Below, one piece after another: positions 51,534-61,632 of a DNA stretch of 64,000 nucleotides. Below the pieces are notes generated by a model. That model was not told the DNA's origin and made no database searches. It saw nothing but the letters and a program-made list of their open reading frames with translations. The stretch is from positions 3,596,001 to 3,660,000 of the forward strand of contig NZ_CP057483.1 of the NCBI RefSeq assembly GCF_013836145.1. The letters are read 5' to 3'. A program made the translations under genes and the position numbers. The first letter of the stretch is position 1. Each line of letters starts with the position of its first letter. The DNA comes from Citrobacter sp. RHB25-C09. GTDB lineage: Bacteria > Pseudomonadota > Gammaproteobacteria > Enterobacterales > Enterobacteriaceae.

Positions 51534-52514
51534 ATGGCATTTACTCCTTTTCCTCCTCGTCAGCCGTCGGCTTCTTCACGTTTGCCTCTGACGCTGATGA
51601 CGTTAGATGACTGGGCGCTGGCAACAATTACTGGCACTGACAGCGAGAAGTATATTCAGGGTCAGGTGACTGCCGATGTCAGTCTGTTGACCGATCATCA
51701 GCACGTGTTGGCGGCGCATTGCGATGCCAAAGGCAAAATGTGGAGCAATCTACGCTTGTTCCGGGACGGCGACGGCTTTAACTGGATTGAGCGCCGCAGC
51801 CTGCGTGATGCTCAGCTAACCGAGCTGAAAAAATACGCCGTGTTCTCGAAGGTAGTGATTGCACCCAACGATGAGCGTGTACTGCTTGGCGTGGCGGGTT
51901 TCCAGGCGCGCGCCGCGCTGGCGAATCTGTTCAGTGAACTGCCTGATGCCGAAAACCCCGTCGCCCGTGACGGCGCGACAACCGTGCTCTGGTTCGAACA
52001 TCCGGCCGAGCGCTTCCTGCTGATTACCGATGTTGCCACAGCAGAATCGCTGACCGATAAGCTACGCGGTGAAGCAGCGCTTAATAACAGCCAGCAGTGG
52101 CTGGCGCTGGACATTGAAGCTGGCATCCCGGTGATTGATTCAGCAAACAGCGCACAGTTTATTCCGCAGGCGACCAACCTTCAGGCGCTGGGCGGTATTA
52201 GCTTCAAAAAAGGCTGCTATACCGGCCAGGAAATGGTGGCTCGCGCGAAATTCCGTGGCGCGAACAAGCGCGCGCTGTGGTGTCTGGCGGGTAAAGCCAG
52301 CCGTGTACCGGAAGCCGGTGAAGATCTGGAAATGCAGATGGGGGAAAACTGGCGTCGTACCGGCACTGTGCTTGCTGCGGTGCAACTGGACGATGGGCAA
52401 CTACTGGTGCAAGTGGTGATGAACAACGACATGGAGGCCGAAAGCGTATTTCGCGTCCGTGACGATGCCAATACGTTGCATATTCAGCCGCTACCCTATT
52501 CGCTGGAAGAGTGA
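51534..52514 (+). CDS. ygfZ: Folate-binding Fe-S maintenance protein YgfZ
   Basis: A 326-residue tetrahydrofolate-binding protein related to GcvT that helps maintain certain Fe-S enzymes, such as MiaB. The hallmark KGCYTGQE with its conserved cysteine is present. Length as in E. coli. An intrinsic terminator follows. Confidence 0.95.
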   Translation: MAFTPFPPRQPSASSRLPLTLMTLDDWALATITGTDSEKYIQGQVTADVSLLTDHQHVLAAHCDAKGKMWSNLRLFRDGDGFNWIERRSLRDAQLTELKKYAVFSKVVIAPNDERVLLGVAGFQARAALANLFSELPDAENPVARDGATTVLWFEHPAERFLLITDVATAESLTDKLRGEAALNNSQQWLALDIEAGIPVIDSANSAQFIPQATNLQALGGISFKKGCYTGQEMVARAKFRGANKRALWCLAGKASRVPEAGEDLEMQMGENWRRTGTVLAAVQLDDGQLLVQVVMNNDMEAESVFRVRDDANTLHIQPLPYSLEE

Positions 52515-52518
52515 TATT

Positions 52519-52540
52519 GAGCCGGCTGGCGGCTCGGTTT
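52519..52540 (+). terminator. Terminator after ygfZ
   Basis: GAGCCG / CGGCTC stem, 5-base loop, then GGTTT, 5 bases past the stop. Confidence 0.65.
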
Positions 52541-52553
52541 GACGTTGTAACAA

Positions 52554-52642
52554 GTAGGTAGGATAAGGCGCCTGCGCCGCCATCCGACAATGCAAAACCG
52601 GTGTGATGAATTGCCTGATGGCGCTACGCTTATCAGGCCTAC
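52554..52642. repeat. REP pair (BIME) between ygfZ and trhA
   Basis: One unit with GGATAAGGCGCCTGCGCCGC and one with GATGGCGCTACGCTTATCAG, in opposite orientation, between convergent genes. Confidence 0.88.
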
Positions 52643-52666
52643 AGATTCCCATCCGGCAGCATTGCA

Positions 52667-53326
52667 TCAAGCTTGCCCGACGTACAAATAGATCGCCAGG
52701 AAATGGCAGACGCTGCCGCCGAGGACAAACCCGTGCCAGATAGCATGGTTGTACGGGATGCGTTTACTGACGTAGAAAATGACGCCCAGTGAATACACCA
52801 CGCCGCCTACCGCCAGCAGCGTTACGCCGCCCACAGCCAGCTTGATTGCGAGTTGATACACCACAATCAGTGACAGCCAGCCCATGGTTAAATAAGTCAC
52901 CAGCGACAGCACCTTGAACCGATGCGCGATCGTCAGCTTGAATAAAATCCCGATTAACGCCAGCCCCCAGATCACTATCATCAAACCGCGAGCCAGTGGT
53001 GAATCCAGCCCGACCAGCAGGAAAGGCGTGTAGGTTCCGGCAATCAGCAGATAGATCGCGCAGTGGTCGAATTTTTTCAGCCAGGCCTTTGCGCGCTGAT
53101 GCGGGATCGCATGATACAACGTGGAAGCCAGAAACAGCAGGATCATACTGCCGCCATACAGGCTGTAACTGGTAATTGCCGTCGCGCTGGCATTCATATC
53201 CACCGCCTGAACCAGCAGCAGCACCAGACCGACGATACCAAACACCAGCCCAATACCGTGGCTGATGCTATTGGCAATTTCCTCTGCCAGCGAATATCCC
53301 TGGGCGATTGATGGTTTCTGGACCAT
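52667..53326 (-). CDS. trhA: Hemolysin III / PAQR-family protein TrhA (YqfA)
   Basis: A 219-residue inner-membrane protein with seven helices. The conserved HlyIII residues appear: HGIGLVFGIVG, a histidine in TLYHAIPH, AGTYTPFLLVGL and the paired histidines in NHAIWHGFVLGGSVCHFLA. E. coli YqfA (TrhA) is linked to membrane energetics and lipid homeostasis rather than true haemolysis. Confidence 0.94.
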   Translation of the reverse strand: MVQKPSIAQGYSLAEEIANSISHGIGLVFGIVGLVLLLVQAVDMNASATAITSYSLYGGSMILLFLASTLYHAIPHQRAKAWLKKFDHCAIYLLIAGTYTPFLLVGLDSPLARGLMIVIWGLALIGILFKLTIAHRFKVLSLVTYLTMGWLSLIVVYQLAIKLAVGGVTLLAVGGVVYSLGVIFYVSKRIPYNHAIWHGFVLGGSVCHFLAIYLYVGQA

Positions 53327-53485
53327 AGATGACTCCGAAGTACCTCACAAATGTGATTGCGCTTCTAGCGTAACTGAGAATGGTTCCAGTGAACACCTGT
53401 TAGCTAAAATAAATATACAATATTAAATAATTCTTTAAAATCAAAAGATTAAATTACTATTTCACCTAACAGCCGTTCATTTACA

Positions 53486-53797
53486 TCAAAGGCATTTAAA
53501 ATCAATTACATAAAACTGCGACTGTCCCGGGTAGATATCCTCAATGACCCGCTTTAGCTCATCCAGCGCCATATTTTCCTGCTGCGCATGTTTTTCCGTC
53601 AGGGTCTCCAGCGTTACGGTTGAAGTTCCCTGGACTTCGATCGTACAAAAATAGCCGTCGTCCTCGAAGCGCCCCACCCGCAAAACGTCCCCGGCTTTAA
53701 AATGAGATTCAGACTCGTCTCGAATGGTGATGGTTTTGCGCCCTGCCAGAATGTCGTCCTGGAATCGCTGGAAAAAGGTGATGTCATTTCGCTGCAT
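53486..53797 (-). CDS. yqfB: N4-acetylcytidine amidohydrolase YqfB
   Basis: A 103-residue ASCH-domain enzyme hydrolysing N4-acetylcytidine to cytidine, a nucleoside salvage step. The catalytic residues of E. coli YqfB, K21, T24 and E74, are all present at the same positions. Divergent from bglA. Confidence 0.94.
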   Translation of the reverse strand: MQRNDITFFQRFQDDILAGRKTITIRDESESHFKAGDVLRVGRFEDDGYFCTIEVQGTSTVTLETLTEKHAQQENMALDELKRVIEDIYPGQSQFYVIDFKCL

Positions 53798-53882
53798 TTC
53801 ATTTACTCCCGATTTTCTTATTCACTTTCAATTATATTTATTCTTCCTTTGTTAGACTCTCGCTAACTGGACATAACTTGAG

Positions 53883-55328
53883 ATGACGCAAAAGATGAAA
53901 AAACTCACCTTACCGAAAGATTTCCTCTGGGGCGGCGCGGTGGCGGCGCACCAGGTTGAAGGCGGCTGGAACAAGGGCGGCAAAGGTCCAAGTATTTGTG
54001 ATGTCCTGACTGGCGGCGCACACGGCGTGCCGCGAGAGATCACCCAGGAAGTGGTGCCAGGGAAATACTACCCGAACCACGAAGCGGTCGATTTTTATGG
54101 TCACTACAAAGAAGACATTAAACTCTTTGCCGAGATGGGTTTTAAGTGCTTTCGCACCTCCATCGCCTGGAGCCGAATTTTCCCGCAAGGTGACGAGACG
54201 CAGCCCAACGAAGAAGGGCTGAAATTCTACGACGACATGTTCGATGAGTTGCTTAAGTACAATATCGAACCGGTCATCACGCTGTCTCACTTTGAAATGC
54301 CGCTGTATCTGGTACAACAGTACGGCGGGTGGACTAACCGTAAGCTCGTTGATTTCTTTGTGCATTTTGCCGAAGTGGTGTTTGAACGTTATAAGCATAA
54401 GGTCAAATACTGGATGACCTTCAACGAGATCAATAACCAGCGCAACTGGCGCGCGCCGCTGTTTGGCTACTGCTGCTCTGGAGTGGTCTATACCGAACAC
54501 GAAAACCCGGAAGAGACAATGTACCAGGTGCTGCACCATCAGTTTGTCGCCAGCGCCCTGGCGGTAAAAGCCGCGCGTCGTATTAACCCGGAGATGAAGG
54601 TCGGCTGCATGCTGGCGATGGTTGCGCTGTACCCGTTCTCCTGTAAGCCGGAAGATGTGATGTTCGCCCAGGAATCCATGCGCGAGCGCTATGTCTTTAC
54701 CGATGTCCAGCTGCGCGGCTACTACCCGTCCTATGTCCTGAAGGAATGGGAACGCCGGGGCTTTACCATCAGCATGGAAGACGGTGATGCGGAGATCCTG
54801 CGCGAAGGCACCTGTGATTATTTAGGTTTTAGCTATTACATGACCAATGCGGTAAAAGCGGAAGGCGGCAGCGGCGATGCGATTTCAGGCTTTGAAGGCA
54901 GCGTACCAAACCCGCACGTTAAAGCCTCTGACTGGGGCTGGCAAATCGATCCGGTCGGTCTGCGCTATTCCCTGTGCGAACTGTATGAGCGCTATCAGAA
55001 GCCGCTGTTTATCGTCGAGAACGGCTTTGGCGCATACGATAAGGTCGAAGAGGACGGCAGCATTAACGATGACTATCGCATCGACTATTTGCGCGCTCAC
55101 GTTGAAGAAATGATGAAAGCAGTTACCTACGACGGTGTGGATCTAATGGGTTATACCCCGTGGGGCTGCATCGACTGCGTCTCTTTCACCACCGGGCAGT
55201 ACAGCAAGCGTTACGGTTTTATCTACGTGAATAAGCATGATGATGGCACGGGCGATCTGTCGCGTTCACGCAAGAAAAGCTTTAACTGGTACAAAGCGGT
55301 GATCGCCAGCAACGGCGAGAATCTGTGA
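53883..55328 (+). CDS. bglA: 6-phospho-beta-glucosidase BglA
   Basis: A 481-residue GH1 enzyme splitting phosphorylated beta-glucosides (after PTS uptake) to glucose-6-phosphate and aglycone. Acid/base glutamate is in TFNEINNQ and the nucleophile in FIVENGFGAYD. An alternative start four codons later (MKKLTLPKDFLWGG) would be closer to E. coli, and neither has a strong ribosome site. In E. coli ygfF stands between bglA and gcvP; here it is absent. Confidence 0.95.
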   Translation: MTQKMKKLTLPKDFLWGGAVAAHQVEGGWNKGGKGPSICDVLTGGAHGVPREITQEVVPGKYYPNHEAVDFYGHYKEDIKLFAEMGFKCFRTSIAWSRIFPQGDETQPNEEGLKFYDDMFDELLKYNIEPVITLSHFEMPLYLVQQYGGWTNRKLVDFFVHFAEVVFERYKHKVKYWMTFNEINNQRNWRAPLFGYCCSGVVYTEHENPEETMYQVLHHQFVASALAVKAARRINPEMKVGCMLAMVALYPFSCKPEDVMFAQESMRERYVFTDVQLRGYYPSYVLKEWERRGFTISMEDGDAEILREGTCDYLGFSYYMTNAVKAEGGSGDAISGFEGSVPNPHVKASDWGWQIDPVGLRYSLCELYERYQKPLFIVENGFGAYDKVEEDGSINDDYRIDYLRAHVEEMMKAVTYDGVDLMGYTPWGCIDCVSFTTGQYSKRYGFIYVNKHDDGTGDLSRSRKKSFNWYKAVIASNGENL

Positions 55329-55334
55329 TTTTTT

Positions 55335-55420
55335 GCCGGATGACGGCGTAAACGCTTTATCCGGCTTACAGGTTTAGCTCCCGTAGGCCGGATAAGCGCG
55401 GCGCCATCCGACCTACAGAT
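55335..55420. repeat. REP pair between bglA and gcvP
   Basis: GCCGGATGACGGCGTAAACG ... TTATCCGGC and GTAGGCCGGATAAGCGCGGC units between convergent genes; each can form a hairpin. Confidence 0.85.
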
Positions 55421-55439
55421 GGCGCTACTCAGTGGCAAA

Positions 55440-58313
55440 TTACTGGTATTCGCTCATCGGCACACACGAACAGAACAGATTACGGTCCCCGTAAACGTCA
55501 TCAAGACGCTTCACGGTCGGCCAGTATTTGTTCGCAACGCCTGCAGGGAATACCGCAACTTCGCGGCTGTAACCGTGATTCCACTCCTCCACCAGCTCGT
55601 TCTGGGTATGCGGCGCGTTTACCAGCGGGTTATCTTCCAGCGGCCACTCACCGGCTTTCACGCGATCGATCTCCGCGCGGATCGCCAGCATCGCGTTGAT
55701 AAAGCGATCCAGTTCCATTTTGCTTTCAGATTCCGTCGGTTCAACCATCAGCGTTCCCGCGACCGGGAAGGACATGGTCGGCGCATGGAAACCATAGTCG
55801 ATCAGGCGTTTAGCGATATCCAGTTCGCTGATGCCGGTTTCTTCTTTCAACGGACGAATGTCGAGAATACATTCGTGTGCCACGCGACCGTCACGACCGG
55901 TATACAGCACCGGGAAAGCGTCTTTCAGACGACTGGCGATGTAGTTAGCATTCAGAATAGCGACCTGGCTTGCCTGCTTTAAGCCCTCTGCCCCCATCAT
56001 GCGAATGTACATCCAACTGATCGGCAGGATAGAAGCGCTGCCGAACGGTGCTGCAGAGACAGCGCCCTGGCGGGTCAGCATCCCTTCAATCTGTACCACG
56101 CTGTGGCCTGGTACAAACGGTGCCAGATGCGATTTCACACCAATCGGCCCCATTCCAGGGCCGCCGCCGCCGTGCGGGATGCAGAACGTTTTGTGCAGGT
56201 TGAGATGCGAAACGTCGGCACCGATAAAGCCAGGAGAAGTAATACCAACCTGCGCGTTCATGTTCGCGCCGTCGAGGTACACCTGGCCGCCGAACTGATG
56301 CACGATTTTGCACACTTCACGAATCGTCTCTTCATACACACCGTGGGTGGACGGATAGGTCACCATAATGCAGGAGAGATTGTCACCCGCCTGGGCTGCT
56401 TTTTCGCGCAGATCGCCGAGGTCGATATTACCGTTCTTATCGCACGCCACCACGACAACCTGCATACCCGCCATTTGGGCAGACGCCGGGTTAGTACCGT
56501 GCGCAGAAGCCGGGATCAGGCAGATGTCACGGTGCCCTTCATTACGGCTTTCATGATAGTGACGGATTGCCAGCAGGCCTGCGTATTCGCCCTGCGCACC
56601 GGAGTTTGGTTGCATACAAACGGCATCGTACCCGGTCAGTTTCACCAGCCAGTCAGAGAGCTGGCCGATCATCTGATGATAGCCTTCCGCTTGTTCTGGC
56701 GGGCAGAACGGATGCAGCTCAGCAAATTCCGGCCAGGTGATCGGAATCATCTCCGCCGCCGCGTTCAGTTTCATGGTGCAGGAACCCAGCGGGATCATCG
56801 CCTGGTTCAGCGCCAGATCTTTGCGCTCCAGCGAATGCATATACCGCATCATCTCGGTTTCGCTGTGGTAGCGATTAAATACCGGATGGCTCAGGATGGC
56901 GTCATCACGCAGCATGGTCTGTTGAATAGAGCGGCTGTCGTGGGCAACGTCTTTATCCAGCGCATCGATGTTCAGACCGTGGTTATCACCCAGCAGTACC
57001 GCAAACAGCTGTTCTACATGTTCACGGGTGGTGGTTTCATCCAGCGTGATGCCCACCGCGTTATGAATGTCGCTTCGCAGGTTGATTTCCGCCGCTTCGG
57101 CACGCGCCAGCACCGACGCTTTGTCGGCGACTTCCACGCACAGGGTGTCAAAGTAATGCGCGTGGCGCAGCTTCTGGCCTTTGCGCTGCAACCCTGCCGC
57201 CAGAATATCGGTCAGACGATGAATACGATTGGCAATACGCTTCAGGCCAACCGGTCCGTGATAAACAGCGTACAAACTGGCGATGTTCGCCAGCAGAACC
57301 TGTGAAGTACAAATATTGGAGTTCGCTTTCTCACGGCGGATATGCTGCTCACGAGTCTGCATCGCCATGCGCAGCGCGGTGTTGCCCGCGGCGTCTTTCG
57401 AGACGCCAATAATTCGGCCCGGCATGGAGCGTTTGAATTCGTCTTTGGCGGCAAAGAATGCCGCATGCGGGCCACCGTAGCCCATCGGCACGCCGAAGCG
57501 TTGAGCGGAGCCAAACACGATATCCGCACCCTGTTTACCCGGCGCGGTCAGCAACACCAGCGCCATAAAATCGGCGGCAACGCTGACAACTACTTTGCGG
57601 GATTTCAACTCGTTAATCAGCGCGCTATAGTCGTGAACTTCACCGGTTGTGCCGACCTGCTGCAACAGAACCCCAAACACATCCTGATGGTCGAGGACTT
57701 TTTCGGCATCATCAACAATGACGTCAAAGCCGAAAGTTTCCGCACGGGTGCGGACCACGTCCAGCGTTTGCGGATGGACATCGGCGGCAACGAAGAAACG
57801 GTTGGCGTTCTTCAGTTTGCTGACGCGCTTCGCCATTGCCATCGCTTCAGCGGCGGCGGTAGCTTCATCGAGCAGTGAAGCGGAAGCCATATCCAGGCCG
57901 GTCAAATCCAGCGTCACCTGCTGGAAATTCAGCAGCGCTTCCAGACGGCCCTGAGACACTTCCGGCTGATAAGGAGTATAGGCGGTATACCAGCCCGGAT
58001 TTTCCAGCATGTTACGCAGGATAACCGGTGGTAGCTGCACGGCAGTGTAGCCCATGCCAATGAAGGACGTGAAGCGCTTGTTACGCCCGGCGATGGCCTT
58101 TAATTCTGCCAGCGCAGCGAATTCGGTCGCCGACTCGCCTACCTGTGGCGGAGTCGCCAGCTGAATGTCTTTCGGCACGATCTGGCCGATCAGCGCGTTT
58201 AACGACTCTGCGCCAACCGCATTGAGCATCTCTTGCTGCTGCGCGGCGTCCGGTCCGATATGGCGTTCAATGAAGGCGCCGCTGTTTTCGAGCTGGCTTA
58301 ACGTCTGTGTCAT
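55440..58313 (-). CDS. gcvP: Glycine decarboxylase P protein
   Basis: A 957-residue PLP enzyme of the glycine cleavage system. It decarboxylates glycine and passes the aminomethyl group to lipoylated GcvH. PLP-binding lysine lies in HLNLHKTFCIPHGGGGPGMG. It keeps both halves of the pseudo-duplicated P protein. Third gene of gcvTHP, separated from gcvH by a REP pair. Confidence 0.98.
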   Translation of the reverse strand: MTQTLSQLENSGAFIERHIGPDAAQQQEMLNAVGAESLNALIGQIVPKDIQLATPPQVGESATEFAALAELKAIAGRNKRFTSFIGMGYTAVQLPPVILRNMLENPGWYTAYTPYQPEVSQGRLEALLNFQQVTLDLTGLDMASASLLDEATAAAEAMAMAKRVSKLKNANRFFVAADVHPQTLDVVRTRAETFGFDVIVDDAEKVLDHQDVFGVLLQQVGTTGEVHDYSALINELKSRKVVVSVAADFMALVLLTAPGKQGADIVFGSAQRFGVPMGYGGPHAAFFAAKDEFKRSMPGRIIGVSKDAAGNTALRMAMQTREQHIRREKANSNICTSQVLLANIASLYAVYHGPVGLKRIANRIHRLTDILAAGLQRKGQKLRHAHYFDTLCVEVADKASVLARAEAAEINLRSDIHNAVGITLDETTTREHVEQLFAVLLGDNHGLNIDALDKDVAHDSRSIQQTMLRDDAILSHPVFNRYHSETEMMRYMHSLERKDLALNQAMIPLGSCTMKLNAAAEMIPITWPEFAELHPFCPPEQAEGYHQMIGQLSDWLVKLTGYDAVCMQPNSGAQGEYAGLLAIRHYHESRNEGHRDICLIPASAHGTNPASAQMAGMQVVVVACDKNGNIDLGDLREKAAQAGDNLSCIMVTYPSTHGVYEETIREVCKIVHQFGGQVYLDGANMNAQVGITSPGFIGADVSHLNLHKTFCIPHGGGGPGMGPIGVKSHLAPFVPGHSVVQIEGMLTRQGAVSAAPFGSASILPISWMYIRMMGAEGLKQASQVAILNANYIASRLKDAFPVLYTGRDGRVAHECILDIRPLKEETGISELDIAKRLIDYGFHAPTMSFPVAGTLMVEPTESESKMELDRFINAMLAIRAEIDRVKAGEWPLEDNPLVNAPHTQNELVEEWNHGYSREVAVFPAGVANKYWPTVKRLDDVYGDRNLFCSCVPMSEYQ

Positions 58314-58364
58314 GGGCGATGGTTCCTGAAACGTGCAGTGAATCGTGATTGTCTCTGTCGGTGT

Positions 58365-58435
58365 ACCCGGTGGCGCTAACGCTTACCGGGCCTACGTATG
58401 CCTTGTAGGCCGGATAAGCGCAGCGCCATCCGGCA
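58365..58435. repeat. REP pair within the gcv operon
   Basis: CCCGGTGGCGCTAACGCTTA ... and GTAGGCCGGATAAGCGCAGC units between gcvH and gcvP. A REP within an operon can change the relative amounts of the flanking genes' mRNA. Confidence 0.88.
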
Positions 58436-58444
58436 TCAGCGTAT

Positions 58445-58834
58445 TTACTCGTCTTCGAGTAATGCTTCGTATGCAGTCGCATCCAGCAGCGTGTTTAACT
58501 CGCTCTCATCGCTGGCTTTGATTTTGAAGATCCAACCCGCGGTGTACGGCTCGCTGTTGACCAGTTCCGGGGAGTCGCTCAGCGCGTCGTTAACCGCCAC
58601 GATCTCTCCGCTAATCGGCGCGTAAATGTCAGACGCCGCTTTTACTGATTCGGCAACGGCACAGTCGTCACCCGCACTTACGGTCGCGCCAACTTCCGGC
58701 AGGTCAACGAAAACCATGTCGCCCAACAACTCCTGAGCGTGTTCGGTAATGCCAACGGTGTAAGAGCCGTCCGCTTCTTTGCGCAGCCATTCGTGTTCTT
58801 TACTGTATTTCAGTTCTGCTGGTACGTTGCTCAT
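58445..58834 (-). CDS. gcvH: Glycine cleavage H protein
   Basis: A 129-residue lipoyl carrier that shuttles the aminomethyl group between GcvP, GcvT and lipoamide dehydrogenase. The lipoylated lysine is K65 (AESVKAASD). The start is the second of two consecutive ATGs, as in E. coli. Confidence 0.97.
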   Translation of the reverse strand: MSNVPAELKYSKEHEWLRKEADGSYTVGITEHAQELLGDMVFVDLPEVGATVSAGDDCAVAESVKAASDIYAPISGEIVAVNDALSDSPELVNSEPYTAGWIFKIKASDESELNTLLDATAYEALLEDE

Positions 58835-58858
58835 CAATCAATCTCCAAATAGGATGAA

Positions 58859-59953
58859 TCACGCGACGGCTTTGCCGTTACGCACAAAAACAGGTTTAGT
58901 CACTTTCACCGGCATTTCACGATTACGAATCTGCACAATGGCCGTTTCGCCAATGCCTTCAGGAACACGCGCCAGGGCAATGCTGTAGCCAAGCGTCGGG
59001 GAAAAGGTTCCGCTGGTGATGACGCCTTCATGCTGATTGCCTTGAGCATCGGTAAAGCGCACCGGCAGTTCATTACGCAGAACGCCTTTTTCGGTCATCA
59101 CCAGGCCAACCAACTGTTCGTGGCCTTTTTCGCGCTGTGCTTCCAGCGCTTCCCGACCAATAAAGTCACGGTCAGCCGGTTCCCAGGCGATGGTCCAGCC
59201 CATGTTAGCCGCCAGCGGAGAGATGCTTTCATCCATCTCCTGACCATAGAGATTCATGCCCGCTTCCAGGCGCAGCGTATCGCGAGCACCAAGACCACAT
59301 GGCTGAACACCCGCTTCCACCAGTGCACGCCAGAAATCCTCGGCCTTTTCATTTGGCATCGCAATTTCATAGCCCGCTTCGCCGGTATAACCGGTTGTCG
59401 CAATAAACAGATCGCCCGTCTGCACGCCAAAGAAAGGTTTCATCCCTTCAACGGCTTTGCGCTGTTCGTCGCTAAACAGCGTTGCTGCTTTCTCCTGCGC
59501 ATGTGGCCCCTGCACGGCAATGAGCGACAGATCGTCACGCACGGTAATGTCGATGGCATAGGGTTCGGCGTGTTGGGTAATCCAGGAGAGGTCTTTTTCG
59601 CGGGTGGCGGAGTTTACAACGAGGCGGAAGAAGTCTTCGGTAAAGTAATAGACAATCAGGTCATCTATCACGCCGCCCGAGGCATTGAGCATGCCGGAAT
59701 AGAGCGCTTTGCCGGTTTTGGTGAGTTTTGCCACGTCGTTCGCCAGCAGATAACGCAAGAACTCCCGAGTGCGGCTGCCGCGTAAATCGACGATGGTCAT
59801 GTGCGACACATCGAACATCCCGGCATCGGTCCGGACCGCATGGTGCTCATCAAGCTGAGAACCGTAATGCAGTGGCATCATCCAGCCGTGAAAATCGACC
59901 ATGCGAGCACCGCATAGCGTGTGTTGTTCGTACAAAGGAGTCTGTTGAGCCAT
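58859..59953 (-). CDS. gcvT: Aminomethyltransferase T protein
   Basis: A 364-residue tetrahydrofolate-dependent enzyme releasing ammonia and forming 5,10-methylene-THF. Starts MAQQTPLYEQHTLCGARMVD; the longer open frame is not used. FHGWMMPLHYGSQ, YTGEAGYEIAMP and GLGARDTLRLEAGM are family motifs. First gene of gcvTHP, downstream of a long control region. Confidence 0.97.
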   Translation of the reverse strand: MAQQTPLYEQHTLCGARMVDFHGWMMPLHYGSQLDEHHAVRTDAGMFDVSHMTIVDLRGSRTREFLRYLLANDVAKLTKTGKALYSGMLNASGGVIDDLIVYYFTEDFFRLVVNSATREKDLSWITQHAEPYAIDITVRDDLSLIAVQGPHAQEKAATLFSDEQRKAVEGMKPFFGVQTGDLFIATTGYTGEAGYEIAMPNEKAEDFWRALVEAGVQPCGLGARDTLRLEAGMNLYGQEMDESISPLAANMGWTIAWEPADRDFIGREALEAQREKGHEQLVGLVMTEKGVLRNELPVRFTDAQGNQHEGVITSGTFSPTLGYSIALARVPEGIGETAIVQIRNREMPVKVTKPVFVRNGKAVA

Positions 59954-60381
59954 CTTGTCCTCATTGAATAAGCGGGGCTGACAACGATTTCGCAGCCACA
60001 TTTGTCACCGCGAAACCGGGCATCGCAGCCATTTTCAGGCCCCGACGCAAACGTTCTCTTTTCCCCTGAACTTACCACCGAAACAGACACTAAACCATAA
60101 GACAAAATTAACCATCACATTAGCTTATGGTCAAAAACAGCCGAAACAGACAAAGAATTAAAAGCTTAATATGAGCATTAATCAGAACTAATATCTGACA
60201 CAGTGTTATTTATTTCCAAAATCCAACATTTCAATCCATTAAACCATCAAAAATTGCGTAACGAGAAAATCCTCAAATTAGAAAATGTAATGCGAAAATT
60301 GAAGTGAAATTAGTTTATTTCAAACGAGGAAGGTCCCCCGGCGGGTCGGCCGGGAGAGAGAAATGTGACGCGTTTCAAAGT
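59954..60381 (-). promoter_or_regulatory. gcvTHP control region
   Basis: About 430 bases between the ubiI hairpin and gcvT, AT-rich in 60.1-60.3 kb. It holds a PurR box, and CTAAT/ATTAG motifs of the kind bound by GcvA occur at about 60120, 60187, 60277 and 60309. Lrp, GcvA and PurR act on this region in E. coli. A CCCGGC/GCCGGG hairpin is at 60337-60354. Confidence 0.6.
60045..60060. promoter_or_regulatory. PurR box upstream of gcvT
   Basis: ACGCAAACGTTCTCTT matches the PurR consensus ACGCAAACGTTTTCGT at 13 of 16 positions with the core intact, about 95 bases before gcvT. PurR repression of gcvTHP is established in E. coli. Confidence 0.8.
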
Positions 60382-60404
60382 CTGAGAATCAGGACGATTC
60401 TCAG
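60382..60404 (-). terminator. Hairpin over the ubiI stop codon
   Basis: Perfect 9-base stem CTGAGAATC / GATTCTCAG, 5-base loop. The ubiI TGA is inside one arm. Probably ends the pepP-ubiH-ubiI transcript. Confidence 0.6.
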
Positions 60405-61603
60405 CGGAGCCATTCCGGAAGATCGTTCAAGCCCATTGCCTGACGGATCAGTTGTGGCTTAACGCCGGGAAGGGTATCTGCCAGTTTCAGGCCGATATCA
60501 CGTAGCAGTTTTTTCGCTGGGTTCGTGCCCACAAAGAGTTCACGGAACCCCTGCATACCTGCGAGCATCATCGCCGCACTGTGTTTGCGGCTACGTTCAT
60601 AGCGGCGTAAATAGAGATACTGCCCAATATCTTTACCCTGACGGTGCAGTCGCTTCAGCTCGTCAATCAGTTCAGCGGCATCCATAAAGCCGAGATTAAC
60701 CCCCTGCCCCGCCAGCGGATGGATGGTATGCGCAGCATCACCCACCAGCGCCAGACGATGTGCAGCAAACTGACGCGCGTATCGCCCGGTCAGCGGGAAC
60801 ACCTGCCGTTCGCTTTCCACGCGGCACAGCCCCAGGCGGTTATCAAACGCGATAGTAAGCGCCTGGTTAAATTCTTCCTCATCTGCCTGCTGCATGCGCG
60901 CAGCCTCTTCGGGCGAAAGCGACCAGACAATAGAACACAGGTGCGGATCGCTTAAGGGTAAAAATGCCAGAATGCCTTCACCGTGAAACGCCTGGCGAGC
61001 CACTGCGCCGTGTGCCTCTTGGGTACGAATAGTCGCGACCAGCGCATGGTGACCGTAATCCCAGTACGTCAGCGGAATATCTGCTTTATTACGCAGCCAC
61101 GAATTCGCGCCGTCTGCGCCAATCACCAGGCGCGCCGTCAGCATTGAACCGTCTTTTAGCGTCAGGAAGGTTTCATTTTCGCCCCAGGCCACCTGCTGCA
61201 ATTCCGCAGGCGCCATGAGTGTAATATCGGCAGACTGCTGTGCTTTTTGCCAGAGTGTATAATGGATCACCGTATTTTCGACGATATGTCCGAGGTGGCT
61301 ATAGCCCATGCTTTTGTCGTCAAATTCAATGCGGCCAAAGCTGTCTTGATCCCACACTTCCATGCCGTGATAGCAACTGGCACGGCGGGAAACAATGTCT
61401 GACCATACGCCAAGACGGCTGAGCAGTTTTTCGCTGGCAGCGTTAATCGCCGACACGCGAAGCGCAGGTGCGGCATCCGCTGCAAGCGGCTGCGGCTCTC
61501 GCTGTTCAAGCACAGCAACCCGTAAACCGCTGCCCTGGAGTCCGCAGGCAACGGCAAGGCCCACCATCCCGCCGCCAACAATTGCTACATCAACACTTTG
61601 CAC
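60401..61603 (-). CDS. ubiI: Ubiquinone C5-hydroxylase UbiI (VisC)
   Basis: A 400-residue FAD monooxygenase of the UbiH/COQ6 family adding the C5 hydroxyl in aerobic ubiquinone synthesis. N-terminal dinucleotide fold VDVAIVGGGMVGLAVACGL, second FAD motif VIGADGANSWLR and third GDAAHTIHPLAGQGVNLGF. Last gene of pepP-ubiH-ubiI; a REP cluster separates it from ubiH. Confidence 0.97.
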   Translation of the reverse strand: MQSVDVAIVGGGMVGLAVACGLQGSGLRVAVLEQREPQPLAADAAPALRVSAINAASEKLLSRLGVWSDIVSRRASCYHGMEVWDQDSFGRIEFDDKSMGYSHLGHIVENTVIHYTLWQKAQQSADITLMAPAELQQVAWGENETFLTLKDGSMLTARLVIGADGANSWLRNKADIPLTYWDYGHHALVATIRTQEAHGAVARQAFHGEGILAFLPLSDPHLCSIVWSLSPEEAARMQQADEEEFNQALTIAFDNRLGLCRVESERQVFPLTGRYARQFAAHRLALVGDAAHTIHPLAGQGVNLGFMDAAELIDELKRLHRQGKDIGQYLYLRRYERSRKHSAAMMLAGMQGFRELFVGTNPAKKLLRDIGLKLADTLPGVKPQLIRQAMGLNDLPEWLR

Positions 61604-61632
61604 TGTTTACTCCTGGTCAAAAAACAACTTTC